Part shown: positions 44,582-52,968 of the stretch, one piece after another
Position numbering within the stretch: the first letter of the stretch is position 1
Layout of the letters: every line of letters begins with the position of its first letter
Assembly: GCA_964611335.1 (NCBI GenBank)
Contig: CAZSXR010000002.1
Location: forward strand, 558,001-622,000
Direction: 5' to 3'
DNA length: 64,000 bases
DNA from: BOG-1112 sp964611335
GTDB lineage: Bacteria > Bdellovibrionota_B > Oligoflexia > Oligoflexales > Bog-1112
Made by a program: the position numbers and the translations under genes
Notes under the pieces: generated by a model
Databases searched by the model: none
What the model was told of the DNA's origin: nothing
The model's input: the letters and a program-made list of their open reading frames with translations, nothing else

Positions 44582-46049
44582 TTTTGGAATGTCCTTTATA
44601 GTTTTTTGCAAAATATACGAGAGCTTTCTCTTGGCTCTCATGCAATTGTCCAAGGTTAGGTTGTACAGACCCTTGCTTCCCATTTTGTATGATGACAAAA
44701 GAGATGAGCCCTAAACTAGGATCTTGAAAATATCCTGCTAATGCAGAAACGTTCACGGGATCACTCAAGGTCCCAGTTTTTGCCCTAAGATTTCCACGAA
44801 GTTCCTTCGCTCCTTCAAACTGAAAGCGGTTTTTCAAGCTTCCACTCTCACCGCCAATTGGCAGGCTTGCAAGATAGTCCGGGAAGATTCGGAAATCACG
44901 TGCAGCATAAAGAAGGATTTGTATCAACTGCTCTGCACTTAAACGTGTTTGATTGCTAAGTCCAGAACCATCTTTTAAAACATAGCGTGTTTGTATTCCT
45001 GCTGTATTTAAAAAGGAAGCTAAGACCCCGACACCTTCCACAAAATTACCAGTTCGACCTTCAAAAACTGCCATGCGTTTTAACATAGCATCGGCCATAA
45101 AATTATTAGAATAAAGTCCTAAACTTCGCACAAGATCGGAAAGCGCCTTGCTTTCATGGGAAAGAATCAACTTGGAATTTTCCTTTAAAAACCCTTCTCG
45201 AATGCGACCTCGTATAGAAATACCCATCGTATTTAGAAACGACTGAATATATTCGCCAGCTAATTTTTCTGCATTTGGAAGAGATCTATAAATGCGTATA
45301 ACAGGACTGCCAACAACAATATGACCGCTAAGAGTTACGATGAGTGCTCCGTTGCTATTTTTTGAACACGTCAGTTCTATTTTTGAAAGGCCTTGCGCAA
45401 GTGTTTTAACTTCATTCTTAATAATCAAACCTTTCCACGCAAAAGGTTCCAAACTAGCCAATGCGTCCTCACCAGCAACACTTGCAGGTGCTACAGCAAA
45501 AGTAAGGGTATTAAAATTCACAGCAAGGGCGGAAACAGGTGCATCATATGCACGCATGACACAAGCCTCGTTTTTATTTTGCCCCTCTGAGGAAACCTCT
45601 TTTTCAAAGAGTGAATTGTCGATAACAAGGTCCCCCGTGAATTCTTTATAACCTCGTAAACGCATTTCTGATGCAATGAGAAACAACTCTTCCGATACAA
45701 GTAGGGGGTCACCTCCTCCTGCAACAACGAGATCCCCATGAACAATGCCGTTTTTGAGTTCTCCTGTTCTGTAAAAATTGGTGTGCATACGGAAAGTTGG
45801 TGAGAGTTTAGAAAGCAAGGCCGCATTTAAAACAAGCTTCGTTGTAGAAGCTGGAATAAGGGTTTGTTTAGAGTTAAGTGAAAAAAGTAGTTTTTCATCT
45901 TGAACTCTACGAAACTCAGCCGAAACATTTAGAGAAGAATGGTTTCCTAAAGTGAGAATTTTTTCCAAAGCACTTTGGAAGGATTCTCCCTTAGAAGCAC
46001 TGCTGAAAAGAGAAAGCGCCAAAGAATACGAAATTAAGCTTGCACGCAT
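44571..46049 (-). CDS. dacB: D-alanyl-D-alanine carboxypeptidase/endopeptidase (PBP4 type)
   Basis: A 492-residue peptidoglycan enzyme. The N-terminal signal peptide ends near residue 22. The class C penicillin-binding motifs are all present: SxxK as PASTTKLVLN, SxN as YSNNFMAD, and KTG as RAKTGTLSD. The domain inserted between the first two motifs is typical of PBP4/DacB, so the long form is complete. It cuts the terminal D-Ala and cross-bridges in the periplasm. The ATG at 46049 has GAGGTG five bases upstream. maeB follows with an 11-bp overlap, although the functions are unrelated. Confidence 0.94.
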   Translation of the reverse strand: MRASLISYSLALSLFSSASKGESFQSALEKILTLGNHSSLNVSAEFRRVQDEKLLFSLNSKQTLIPASTTKLVLNAALLSKLSPTFRMHTNFYRTGELKNGIVHGDLVVAGGGDPLLVSEELFLIASEMRLRGYKEFTGDLVIDNSLFEKEVSSEGQNKNEACVMRAYDAPVSALAVNFNTLTFAVAPASVAGEDALASLEPFAWKGLIIKNEVKTLAQGLSKIELTCSKNSNGALIVTLSGHIVVGSPVIRIYRSLPNAEKLAGEYIQSFLNTMGISIRGRIREGFLKENSKLILSHESKALSDLVRSLGLYSNNFMADAMLKRMAVFEGRTGNFVEGVGVLASFLNTAGIQTRYVLKDGSGLSNQTRLSAEQLIQILLYAARDFRIFPDYLASLPIGGESGSLKNRFQFEGAKELRGNLRAKTGTLSDPVNVSALAGYFQDPSLGLISFVIIQNGKQGSVQPNLGQLHESQEKALVYFAKNYKGHSKNGL

Positions 46050-46184
46050 CAAATCACCTCAACTAATCTATCTGCTCTTCACATAATACCATTAATTGCG
46101 AAATGGTTAGACTCACGCTGTTAATTTGTGGAACTTAGAAAAACACCAACGCTTCTTGTTGGCATCCTTAGAAGGAATTTTATT

Positions 46185-47111
46185 ATGAATAACGTTACCA
46201 TCATCGGAACAGGACCCGCAGGACTCACAGCTGCTATCTATTGCGCGAGAGCAGGCCTATCTCCAGTTATTTACACAGGACTACAACACGGTGGTCAACT
46301 CACAACCACTACAGACATCGAAAATTTTCCCGGTTTTGCCAACCCAATCGGAGGAGCAAAACTGATGCAAGAGATGACAGAACAAGCTCAAAGAGTGGGC
46401 ACAACACTCCTGATGCAAGAGATTGTAAAAGCCGACTTCAGTTCTCCCAAACTCAAACTTTGGTCGGATGATGGAAAACTTATAGAAACTAAAACGGTCA
46501 TCATAGCTACAGGTGCAACAGCAAAAACACTAGGTCTTCCCAATGAAGACAAGCTCATGGGTCGAGGAATTTCTACCTGTGCAACATGTGACGGTTTTTT
46601 CTACAAAAATAAAACCGTCGTCATTATAGGAGGAGGAGATTCTGCAATGGAAGAGGCTTCCTATCTTGCAAACCTTTGTAAAGAAGTTGTTCTCGTTCAC
46701 AGACGCCCTGAATTCAAAGCCTCTACAATCATGCTTTCACGCGCACAAAAAAACCCGAAGATTCGTTTTCTAGTTCCCTACACCGTAAGAGAGCCTCTGC
46801 ATGATGGAAACGAACTCACAGGAGTGGTTCTTGAGAATTTAGAAACAAAAGAAACTCAAAAGTTAAAATGTGATGGTTTGTTTTACGCAATTGGACACAA
46901 ACCGAATTCCGATATCTTTAAAGCTTATTTAGACACAGATCCAAACGGATACATCCTTGTTAACAACTTTACAAAAACAAAAGTTCCAGGTGTTTTTGCA
47001 GCAGGAGATATTGCTGATCCCAACTTCCGACAAGCGATCACAGCAGCAGGAATGGGTTGTCAAGCAGCTATACAGGCCTCTCGATATATCGAAGAAACAC
47101 ACGGGGGTTAA
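46185..47111 (+). CDS. trxB: Thioredoxin reductase
   Basis: A 308-residue flavoprotein. The FAD fold is IIGTGPAGLTAAIYCARAGL, the redox disulfide is in CATCDGFF, and the NADPH fold is IIGGGDSAMEEASYL; the C-terminal motif is FAAGDIADPNFRQAITAAGMGCQA. It moves electrons from NADPH to thioredoxin, and hence to the ribonucleotide reductase encoded nearby. I start at the ATG with AGAAGGA upstream at 46185, as the extra 19 codons ahead lack family residues. mrp starts one base after its stop. Confidence 0.97.
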   Translation: MNNVTIIGTGPAGLTAAIYCARAGLSPVIYTGLQHGGQLTTTTDIENFPGFANPIGGAKLMQEMTEQAQRVGTTLLMQEIVKADFSSPKLKLWSDDGKLIETKTVIIATGATAKTLGLPNEDKLMGRGISTCATCDGFFYKNKTVVIIGGGDSAMEEASYLANLCKEVVLVHRRPEFKASTIMLSRAQKNPKIRFLVPYTVREPLHDGNELTGVVLENLETKETQKLKCDGLFYAIGHKPNSDIFKAYLDTDPNGYILVNNFTKTKVPGVFAAGDIADPNFRQAITAAGMGCQAAIQASRYIEETHGG

Positions 47112-47112
47112 T

Positions 47113-48021
47113 ATGGGTTTCTGGTCTAAAAAACAAGTTGTCAAAAAAGAAGAACCCGAACCACTCAAAGCAATGACAAAGGAAAAGCCTGCACCCCCAA
47201 AAACGCAAGTAAATACTCTTGGAAATATCAAATACATTCTAGCTGTCGCTGCCGGCAAAGGCGGTGTTGGCAAATCCACGATTTCCGTAAATCTTGCACA
47301 AGCTCTGCAAACAAAAGGGTTCAAAGTGGGGCTTTTGGATGCAGACATACACGGACCTTCGGTTCCCACTATGCTTTCTGTAGGAAACCCTACAGAAATG
47401 AGAGAAGAGCTTGTGGTTCCTCCGATGAAAGATGGAATTAAAATCATGTCTCCTGCAATGTTCTCTTCGCAATCCGCCCACATTATGCGGGGACCTATGG
47501 CAGGTAATTTTATTCGTCAACTGCTGTTACAGGCAGATTGGGGAGAACTGGATTTTCTGATTATCGATTATCCTCCAGGCACAGGAGACATACAGCTGAC
47601 TCTGTCTCAAACATGTAATCTGACCGCAGCTATCATTGTTTCTACACCACAAGATCTTGCACTCTCGGATGTTCGCAAAGCTGTACAGATGTTTGAAACT
47701 TTGAAAGTTCCCGTCTTAGGTGTTGTGGAAACCATGAGCTACTTTCTTTGTGATGGATGCGAGAAGAAACATTACATTTTCAAAAAAGACGGAGCTAAAA
47801 ATTTCGCTCTGAACATTGGAGTCCCTTTGTTAGGTGAAATTCCGCTAGACGCACGTTTGACAGAATGTGGAGATTCTGGAGAAAGCCTTGTAAGCAAATA
47901 CCCCGACTCCATTCCTGGAAAAAGCTTCTTTGCAATTTCGAATTCCATTGTGCATGAACTTTCTCACTTGAAGAAACTTTCTCAAGAAGGACTCCTTTCT
48001 TTTTCACTCAATTGGCAATAG
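47113..48021 (+). CDS. mrp: Iron-sulfur cluster carrier Mrp/ApbC
   Basis: A 302-residue P-loop ATPase. The deviant Walker A is AAGKGGVGKST, with LDADIHGPSVP and IDYPPGTGDIQLTLSQ typical of Mrp/NBP35. The C-terminal CDGC pair (about residue 215) can hold a shared 4Fe-4S cluster between subunits, to be passed to apo-enzymes. The N-terminal DUF59/MIP18 domain found in some Mrp proteins is absent; instead there is a Lys/Pro/Glu-rich leader of about 35 residues. The gene is probably co-transcribed with trxB and followed by a DUF971 protein. Confidence 0.94.
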   Translation: MGFWSKKQVVKKEEPEPLKAMTKEKPAPPKTQVNTLGNIKYILAVAAGKGGVGKSTISVNLAQALQTKGFKVGLLDADIHGPSVPTMLSVGNPTEMREELVVPPMKDGIKIMSPAMFSSQSAHIMRGPMAGNFIRQLLLQADWGELDFLIIDYPPGTGDIQLTLSQTCNLTAAIIVSTPQDLALSDVRKAVQMFETLKVPVLGVVETMSYFLCDGCEKKHYIFKKDGAKNFALNIGVPLLGEIPLDARLTECGDSGESLVSKYPDSIPGKSFFAISNSIVHELSHLKKLSQEGLLSFSLNWQ

Positions 48022-48030
48022 GCTTAAGTT

Positions 48031-48330
48031 ATGATGAGATATTTAGGAATCAAAGAAATTTGGCAAGTGGACAAAAGAACGCTTGGAATTAAGTGGACAG
48101 ACAATAACGAAATGAAATTCGATACTGTCGCTTTACGCAGACAATGCCCATGTGCAACTTGCACCGATGAAACAACTGGAAAAAGAAACCCTGAGAATGA
48201 ATTGATAGCAGATACTGTACGACCTAAACATATTCGATCCGTAGGACGCTATGCGTTAACTATTCAATTCGATGATGGGCATTCTACAGGAATTTACACT
48301 TACGATTATTTGTCTAAATTTAAACATTAA
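48031..48330 (+). CDS. DUF971 protein (GBBH-like N-terminal domain)
   Basis: A 99-residue protein. The family pattern is VDKRTLGIKWTDN, LRRQCPCATCTDE and GRYALTIQFDDGHSTGIYTYDYL. The CPCATC cysteines are the likely metal site; the eukaryotic relative is the N-terminal zinc domain of gamma-butyrobetaine hydroxylase. Bacterial DUF971 genes are often beside mrp, and this one starts nine bases after the mrp stop. A role in iron-sulfur assembly is inferred. The first two codons are both ATG and either may be used. Confidence 0.88.
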   Translation: MMRYLGIKEIWQVDKRTLGIKWTDNNEMKFDTVALRRQCPCATCTDETTGKRNPENELIADTVRPKHIRSVGRYALTIQFDDGHSTGIYTYDYLSKFKH

Positions 48331-48341
48331 AGGAGTCGTAT

Positions 48342-49007
48342 TTGGAAATTTTACATCAATGTTGGGATTTTATTTTTTTTCTTATCAATTTCGTTTTGAA
48401 AATTGATCAGTATCTTGAATTGATCATCAAAGACTATGGTCTACTTACCTACCTCATTCTTTTTCTTATAGTATTCTGCGAAACAGGCCTTATTGTAACC
48501 CCTATATTACCAGGAGATTCTCTCCTTTTCGTTGCAGGAGCTATAGCTTCAAGAGGCTTGCTGGATATAAAATTACTTTTGCTATTGATAGCAAGCGCAG
48601 CGATTTTAGGAGACATGGTTAACTATTCTGTTGGGAGATTTTTCGGCGTCCATCTTTTCAAAAATCAATCTCGATTTTTAAGAAAAGAATACATAGATAA
48701 AACACACCAACTTTTTGAGAAGTATGGAAACAAAGCAATTGTCATTTGCAGATTTGTTCCCATTGTTCGAACTTTCACACCCTTCGTTGCTGGCTTTGGA
48801 CAGATGACCTATTCAAAATTTATGTTCTATAACATTGCAGGTGGTTTAGCGTGGGCTGTGATCTTTTTATTGGGAGGTTACTTCTTCGGAGGAATTCCTG
48901 TTATCAAGCAAAGCCTCACGCTTACCATTATGGGGATCGTAGCTCTTTCGTTGATTCCTATTGCTTACGAACTTGTGAAAGCTCGCAAACGTTTTCAGAA
49001 TCATTGA
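48342..49007 (+). CDS. DedA-family membrane protein
   Basis: A 221-residue inner membrane protein. The DedA signature runs through ETGLIVTPILPGDSLLFVAG, FVPIVRTFTPFVAGFGQMTYS (with the conserved Arg and Pro), and NYSVGRFFG. Members are proposed to flip undecaprenyl phosphate or phospholipid and to support membrane energetics. The start is TTG at 48342 behind AAAGGAG at a good distance. It continues the trxB-mrp-DUF971 unit, with the DUF971 stop 12 bp upstream. Its stop overlaps the end of an opposite-strand secreted protein by seven bases. Confidence 0.9.
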   Translation: MEILHQCWDFIFFLINFVLKIDQYLELIIKDYGLLTYLILFLIVFCETGLIVTPILPGDSLLFVAGAIASRGLLDIKLLLLLIASAAILGDMVNYSVGRFFGVHLFKNQSRFLRKEYIDKTHQLFEKYGNKAIVICRFVPIVRTFTPFVAGFGQMTYSKFMFYNIAGGLAWAVIFLLGGYFFGGIPVIKQSLTLTIMGIVALSLIPIAYELVKARKRFQNH

Positions 49008-49477
49008 AAATGGTTGGCTACAGCAAATGCTCCTCCCATAAACGCAAGAATCCCCACTTGACTTAATCTTTCCCAAGCGATTTTCTCATTACAAATTTCA
49101 AGAGCTTTAGTTTCCGCTTCGCTATACATCTTTCCTTCTACACTTGCCCAATCTTCACTTGTTTGAAGATTCACACGGATTATTTTTTCAGAAGGGTCAG
49201 AGTCCCACATTGTAAAAATTGAGAATGAGCAGGAATTAACACGGAAAATAATGAGATCTTCTATGTTTTTTGGGGAAAGAATATTTGGATCAGGACAGAT
49301 AATTTGTTTACGAGACTCATGACAAATGATTTCGTTGTTTGTATTGCATGTGATGATGTTCGATTTTGACGGATCAAGCTTGCATGAATAAGACTCGGAA
49401 TTTAGTTCTGATGCAGAAGCTACGAAAGAGACTTGTAGGGAAAAAGCGGAGATCATAAGCAATTTTTTAAAGTTCAT
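49001..49477 (-). CDS. Hypothetical exported Cys-containing protein
   Basis: A 158-residue protein I do not recognise. A signal peptide with probable cleavage at VASAS/E (about residue 23) is followed by six cysteines (SYSC, IITC, IIC, IIC, NSC, EIC), which suggests disulfides in the periplasm. A second hydrophobic stretch close to the C-terminus (ILAFMGGAFAVA) may be a membrane anchor. GAGG sits six bases before the ATG. No domain or partner is visible; it converges on the DedA gene. Confidence 0.72.
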   Translation of the reverse strand: MNFKKLLMISAFSLQVSFVASASELNSESYSCKLDPSKSNIITCNTNNEIICHESRKQIICPDPNILSPKNIEDLIIFRVNSCSFSIFTMWDSDPSEKIIRVNLQTSEDWASVEGKMYSEAETKALEICNEKIAWERLSQVGILAFMGGAFAVANHFQ

Positions 49478-49613
49478 CTAAGATCCTCTTGAAATTAAAA
49501 TTGTCTTCAAACACAGACGTGATACTGAGATACAAATTTTCTGTCAAATTTTAAAACCTCGCAGTTCGTTTTTTCACATTGGTTAAACGCTGTGGTTAAA
49601 AGACCTCCGAAAG

Positions 49614-49982
49614 CTAATCTGGCAAACAAACCCGGATCCGATGCCCATCTGGATCGAGAGCTACAAAATTCAAACCAAAAACAGCTGTAAACAAATCCTG
49701 TTCAATCTCGACTCCCATCTCCTTCCACAGCATGTTCAATCGTCGAATTTCATCTTCGCTCGGAACCATGAATGCTATTTCTGAACGATGACCTACACCT
49801 TGAGATTGGGTGAAATCTTGAGCTTTTGTAGACCACAATCCGAAATGCATCCCGTTAGGAAAGGAAAAGGAAGCAAAAGTTGGAGCTACTGTGTCAGGTT
49901 TCAATTCGAAAATTTTTTCGTAAAATTCGGAACTCTTTGCAGGATCATTTACATAGAAAAGAAAAAGATTGGGCTTTAACAT
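49614..49982 (-). CDS. VOC-family (glyoxalase/bleomycin-resistance-like) protein
   Basis: A 122-residue single VOC domain made of two beta-alpha-beta-beta-beta units: FLFYVNDPAKSSEFYEKIF then HFGLW in the first, GHRSEIAFMV and FVALDPDGHRIRV in the second. Members bind a divalent metal and catalyse isomerisation, ring opening, or drug binding. The metal ligands cannot be assigned fully. AAGGAG is five bases before the ATG. It is divergent from the WYL regulator, with a shared 80-bp gap and an inverted repeat, and is the probable target of that regulator. Confidence 0.87.
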   Translation of the reverse strand: MLKPNLFLFYVNDPAKSSEFYEKIFELKPDTVAPTFASFSFPNGMHFGLWSTKAQDFTQSQGVGHRSEIAFMVPSEDEIRRLNMLWKEMGVEIEQDLFTAVFGLNFVALDPDGHRIRVCLPD

Positions 49983-50031
49983 TTAAACTCCTTATTATTT
50001 ACTAAAATGACTTCGGGATATTTAACACTTG

Positions 50032-50054
50032 CTACTGTCAAAAAATGTCAGTAG
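50032..50054. promoter_or_regulatory. Inverted repeat in VOC/WYL divergent promoter (candidate operator)
   Basis: CTACTG (50032-50037) and CAGTAG (50049-50054) are perfect inverted arms separated by 11 bases, with additional C-G and A-T pairing inside after one mismatch. It ends ten bases before the regulator ATG, which has no ribosome site in front, so a bound repressor could block both genes. Confidence 0.5.
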
Positions 50055-50063
50055 TGTTTTTTC

Positions 50064-50759
50064 ATGAATAGAACACAAAGACTGTTAGATTTAATCCAGA
50101 TTTTAAGAGGGTACCGATATCCTGTCCGCGGTGAAAAATTAGCGGAACGTTTGGGTATCAGCATTCGAACCTTGTATCGCGATATTGCGACGCTACAAGC
50201 CCAAGGCGCAGAAATACTTGGGGAACCCGGCGTAGGTTATGTTTTACGTCCAGGGTTTTTCATGCCTCCGCTAATGTTCTCTGAAACAGAGGTGGAAGCA
50301 TTGATGCTAGGAATGCACTGGGTATCTTATTTTGCAGACCATTCTCTTTCACATGCTGCTGATGCGGCAATAGCTAAAATTCGTGAGGTTCTACCAAAAA
50401 ATCTGAAAGACGGTATGGGAGCTGTCCCCTTAAGAGTGGGACCTCCTGTCTCTGAAAAGATGAGGGAGGAAGATCTGAGTACTTTGCGAAAGGCAATAAG
50501 AGAAGAACGAAAGATTGAAATTGAATATTGTTCGGAAAAGAAGGAAATCTCCATCCGAACTGTTTGGCCTTTTGCTATAGGTTATTTTTCAGAAGGTCGC
50601 ATTCTTGCAGCTTGGTGTGAAACACGTAAGGATTTCCGTCATTTTCGCACAGACCGCATTCTTTCTCTGAACATCTTCGATCAACGTTACCCTCGTCGAC
50701 GCGAAATCCTTTACAAAGAATGGAAATCACAGCTGGACAAGAAGACGACTCCAAAATAG
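50064..50759 (+). CDS. YafY-type transcriptional regulator (HTH_11 + WYL domain)
   Basis: A 231-residue regulator. An N-terminal winged helix (RTQRLLDLIQILRGYRYPVR, then LAERLGISIRTLYRDIATLQ) binds DNA, and the C-terminal WYL domain (about residues 135-200, with IEIEYCSEKKE, WPFAIGYFSEGRILAAWCET and FRHFRTDRI) senses a ligand or nucleic acid. In this protein the WYL core tripeptide is replaced by G-Y-F. The start has no evident ribosome site, because the operator-like repeat lies within 10 bases, so translation may be leaderless or weak. It probably controls the divergent VOC gene. Confidence 0.88.
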   Translation: MNRTQRLLDLIQILRGYRYPVRGEKLAERLGISIRTLYRDIATLQAQGAEILGEPGVGYVLRPGFFMPPLMFSETEVEALMLGMHWVSYFADHSLSHAADAAIAKIREVLPKNLKDGMGAVPLRVGPPVSEKMREEDLSTLRKAIREERKIEIEYCSEKKEISIRTVWPFAIGYFSEGRILAAWCETRKDFRHFRTDRILSLNIFDQRYPRRREILYKEWKSQLDKKTTPK

Positions 50760-50795
50760 TCGCAATCTTTTAGTTTCTAAATGAAGCCACCTTTT

Positions 50796-51068
50796 TTAAA
50801 CCGCAAATTCAACTTCTTCCCACGAGAGATTTAATATTCGTAAAGCAAATTTTTGAAAATATAGTGTCCACTGAGCTTCGCTTAAATCTGTAGGTCTACC
50901 TGGACATTTTTTCAAGCCAATCTGCGTACATTTCTGGCAAGGCCCCTGCCCAGGGGCACTCATCATTGTGTCATAGAAATTGTTACACCCGGGAACAGCA
51001 CATCCATGAGCACCCAAAATAGATTTTGAAACAAAAAGAAAACTAAAAAAAATTATACTTTTAATCAT
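50796..51068 (-). CDS. Small exported Cys-rich hypothetical protein
   Basis: A 90-residue protein with a signal peptide (MIKSIIFFSFLFVSKSILGA, cleavage near residue 20) and five cysteines in the mature part at residues 23, 28, 44, 47 and 55, the middle pair as CQKC. The spacing could bind a metal or form disulfides with one Cys free. The rest is helical with two Trp. A weak GAAGA site lies before the ATG. No family recognised. It follows murB with a 24-bp gap in the same direction. Confidence 0.65.
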   Translation of the reverse strand: MIKSIIFFSFLFVSKSILGAHGCAVPGCNNFYDTMMSAPGQGPCQKCTQIGLKKCPGRPTDLSEAQWTLYFQKFALRILNLSWEEVEFAV

Positions 51069-51092
51069 TGGTCTTCTTTCTTCAAATTAAAT

Positions 51093-52076
51093 TTAATATG
51101 TTCGAGAACGCTCACTAAACCGTGCACGCAATTCGGAAAGAAGTGTGGAATTAAAATTATGTGGACGTTTTTCTAAAATACCATTTAAATCTTTAGGCAA
51201 CTCTCCAAGAATTTCCATTTCGAATTCTAACCAAACACCAAAAACTTCCCAAACTTTCTCACGCATCTGCATCGCAAGTTCGAGAATATCTCGACTCGTT
51301 GCACCACCGGTGTTGTAAATAAAATTCGCATGCTTGCTACTCACTACAGCTTTGCCTCTCGACATGGATTTTGCACCCACATAATCGAGAAGCATTCCAC
51401 TCGGAACAGACACATCAGGTTCATAATTATTCTTAAACACACAACCACAAGAAGGAAATGTAAAATGCCCTTTGCTCTCTCTGTCTTTTTCACAAGAAGA
51501 CATTTTTTGTTGCATAATTACAGGATCCCCACCCTTTTGAAGCTTCAAAAGAACAGATGCAACCACAAGACTGTTGTCCATGAATACAGTGTCTTTATAT
51601 CCTCTAAACATCACCTTTGGATCAGTGAAAATTTTCTCTTTACCATCCAAAGTGTAGGTATAAACCTTTTCAACAAGCTGGCTTATCTCACCACCGTAAC
51701 ACCGGGCGTTCATGCGTACAGTTCCACCTATTTGACCTGGAAGACTGTACATCCATTCCGCACCGGATAGCTCATGTTTTAAAGCATTCGATGCAAAGTC
51801 ACTGTTCACAACACCAGCACCACACAAAATTTGAGAATCCTTAAATTGAAGAGAGTTCAACTTACGAAAACTAATTACAGCTCCATTCCAAAACTCATCA
51901 AGAACAAGAGAATTTGTTCCACCTCCTAAAAAATAAACCGGCAGATTTAATCTATGAATCTCGTACAAATTGTCTTGCAACTCTTCTTTCGAAGAGGGTT
52001 CATACAAACGTAGACAAGCCCCACCCGTTTTGTAGTTAGAAATATCTTTTAAGAGTGCGTGAGTATTTAAGGACAT
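51093..52076 (-). CDS. murB: UDP-N-acetylenolpyruvoylglucosamine reductase
   Basis: A 327-residue FAD/NADPH reductase making UDP-MurNAc for peptidoglycan. The FAD-binding part has NYKTGGACLRLY, YFLGGGTNSLV and EWMYSLPGQIGGTVRMNARCYGG. The active-site strand is PSCGCVFKNN; the family's proton-donating Ser (the GS of GSxFKN) is Cys here. The closing Glu is in EFEMEILGEL. The order and spacing suggest the shorter type II MurB. It starts two bases after the sucD stop, so it is translated from the sucCD transcript or coupled to it. Confidence 0.94.
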   Translation of the reverse strand: MSLNTHALLKDISNYKTGGACLRLYEPSSKEELQDNLYEIHRLNLPVYFLGGGTNSLVLDEFWNGAVISFRKLNSLQFKDSQILCGAGVVNSDFASNALKHELSGAEWMYSLPGQIGGTVRMNARCYGGEISQLVEKVYTYTLDGKEKIFTDPKVMFRGYKDTVFMDNSLVVASVLLKLQKGGDPVIMQQKMSSCEKDRESKGHFTFPSCGCVFKNNYEPDVSVPSGMLLDYVGAKSMSRGKAVVSSKHANFIYNTGGATSRDILELAMQMREKVWEVFGVWLEFEMEILGELPKDLNGILEKRPHNFNSTLLSELRARFSERSRTY

Positions 52077-52078
52077 AG

Positions 52079-52957
52079 TTATTTATTATTCTTCCTCATG
52101 GCTAAAACAGTTTTACCTATATCTGCAGGTGAATCGACCACACGAATACCTGCTGATTTAAAAGCAGCAATCTTCTCTTCAGCAGTCCCCTTACCACCGC
52201 TGATTATAGCACCAGCATGACCCATACGTTTACCTTCAGGCGCAGTCACACCCGCAATAAACCCACAAACAGGTTTACGAACATTTTCCTTGATAAACTT
52301 AGCTGCTTTGATTTCTGCATCCCCACCGATTTCTCCAATGACAACGATAGAATCCGTGTCTTTATCCTCTTCGAACATTTGCAAAAGATCAATGAATGTG
52401 GTCCCAATAATAGGATCACCACCAATTCCAATACAGGAAGACTGACCGAGGCCGGCAAGCGTTGTCTGATGTACCGCTTCGTAGGTCAAAGTTCCTGATT
52501 TCGAAATGATTCCTACTTTTCCAGGTTTATGAATATGACCAGGCATAATACCGATTTTGCATTGTCCAGGTGTGATTACACCTGGACAATTGGGCCCTAT
52601 AAGTCTCGAAGAGCTGCGATCAAGTGCTTTTTTAACAGCAAGCATATCTTTCACGGGAATACCTTCTGTTATGCAAACTATAAGTTCTATCTCTGCTTCA
52701 ATAGCTTCAAGAATCGCATCAGCAGCAAAAGGAGGGGGAACAAAAATCATCGACGCATTGCAATTGGTATGCTTTTTCGCATCACGGACAGTGTCAAAAA
52801 TAGGAAGACCTTCGATTTTCTGTCCCCCTTTAGAGGGCGTCACACCTCCCACAAATCTTGGTGCATATTCGTGTGAAAGTCTTGTATGAAATTGTCCTGA
52901 TTTCCCAGTAATTCCTTGCGTTATGACTCTTGTATTCTTATCAATCAATATGGCCAT
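52079..52957 (-). CDS. sucD: Succinyl-CoA ligase, alpha subunit
   Basis: A 292-residue subunit with the Rossmann CoA-binding domain (RVITQGITGKSGQFHT), LIGPNCPGVI and the active-site His in MGHAGAIISGGKGTAEEK, which is phosphorylated in the reaction. Together with SucC it interconverts succinyl-CoA and succinate with ATP or GTP formation in the TCA cycle. AGGAG is eight bases before the ATG. sucC ends 11 bp upstream and murB begins two bases downstream. Confidence 0.98.
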   Translation of the reverse strand: MAILIDKNTRVITQGITGKSGQFHTRLSHEYAPRFVGGVTPSKGGQKIEGLPIFDTVRDAKKHTNCNASMIFVPPPFAADAILEAIEAEIELIVCITEGIPVKDMLAVKKALDRSSSRLIGPNCPGVITPGQCKIGIMPGHIHKPGKVGIISKSGTLTYEAVHQTTLAGLGQSSCIGIGGDPIIGTTFIDLLQMFEEDKDTDSIVVIGEIGGDAEIKAAKFIKENVRKPVCGFIAGVTAPEGKRMGHAGAIISGGKGTAEEKIAAFKSAGIRVVDSPADIGKTVLAMRKNNK

Positions 52958-52968
52958 TGCTGCTACTC

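Noticed and set aside
44582..44698. N-terminal extension of the malic enzyme frame
   Set aside because: The extra 39 codons overlap the end of dacB and have no family residues. The ATG at 44581 restores the usual MaeB N-terminus.
46957..47112. N-terminal extension of the Mrp frame back into trxB
   Set aside because: It would overlap the conserved C-terminal part of trxB. The ATG at 47113, just after the trxB stop, gives a normal Mrp.
46929..47483. A 184-codon frame opposite trxB and mrp
   Set aside because: It lies completely over two confidently identified genes and has low-complexity composition.
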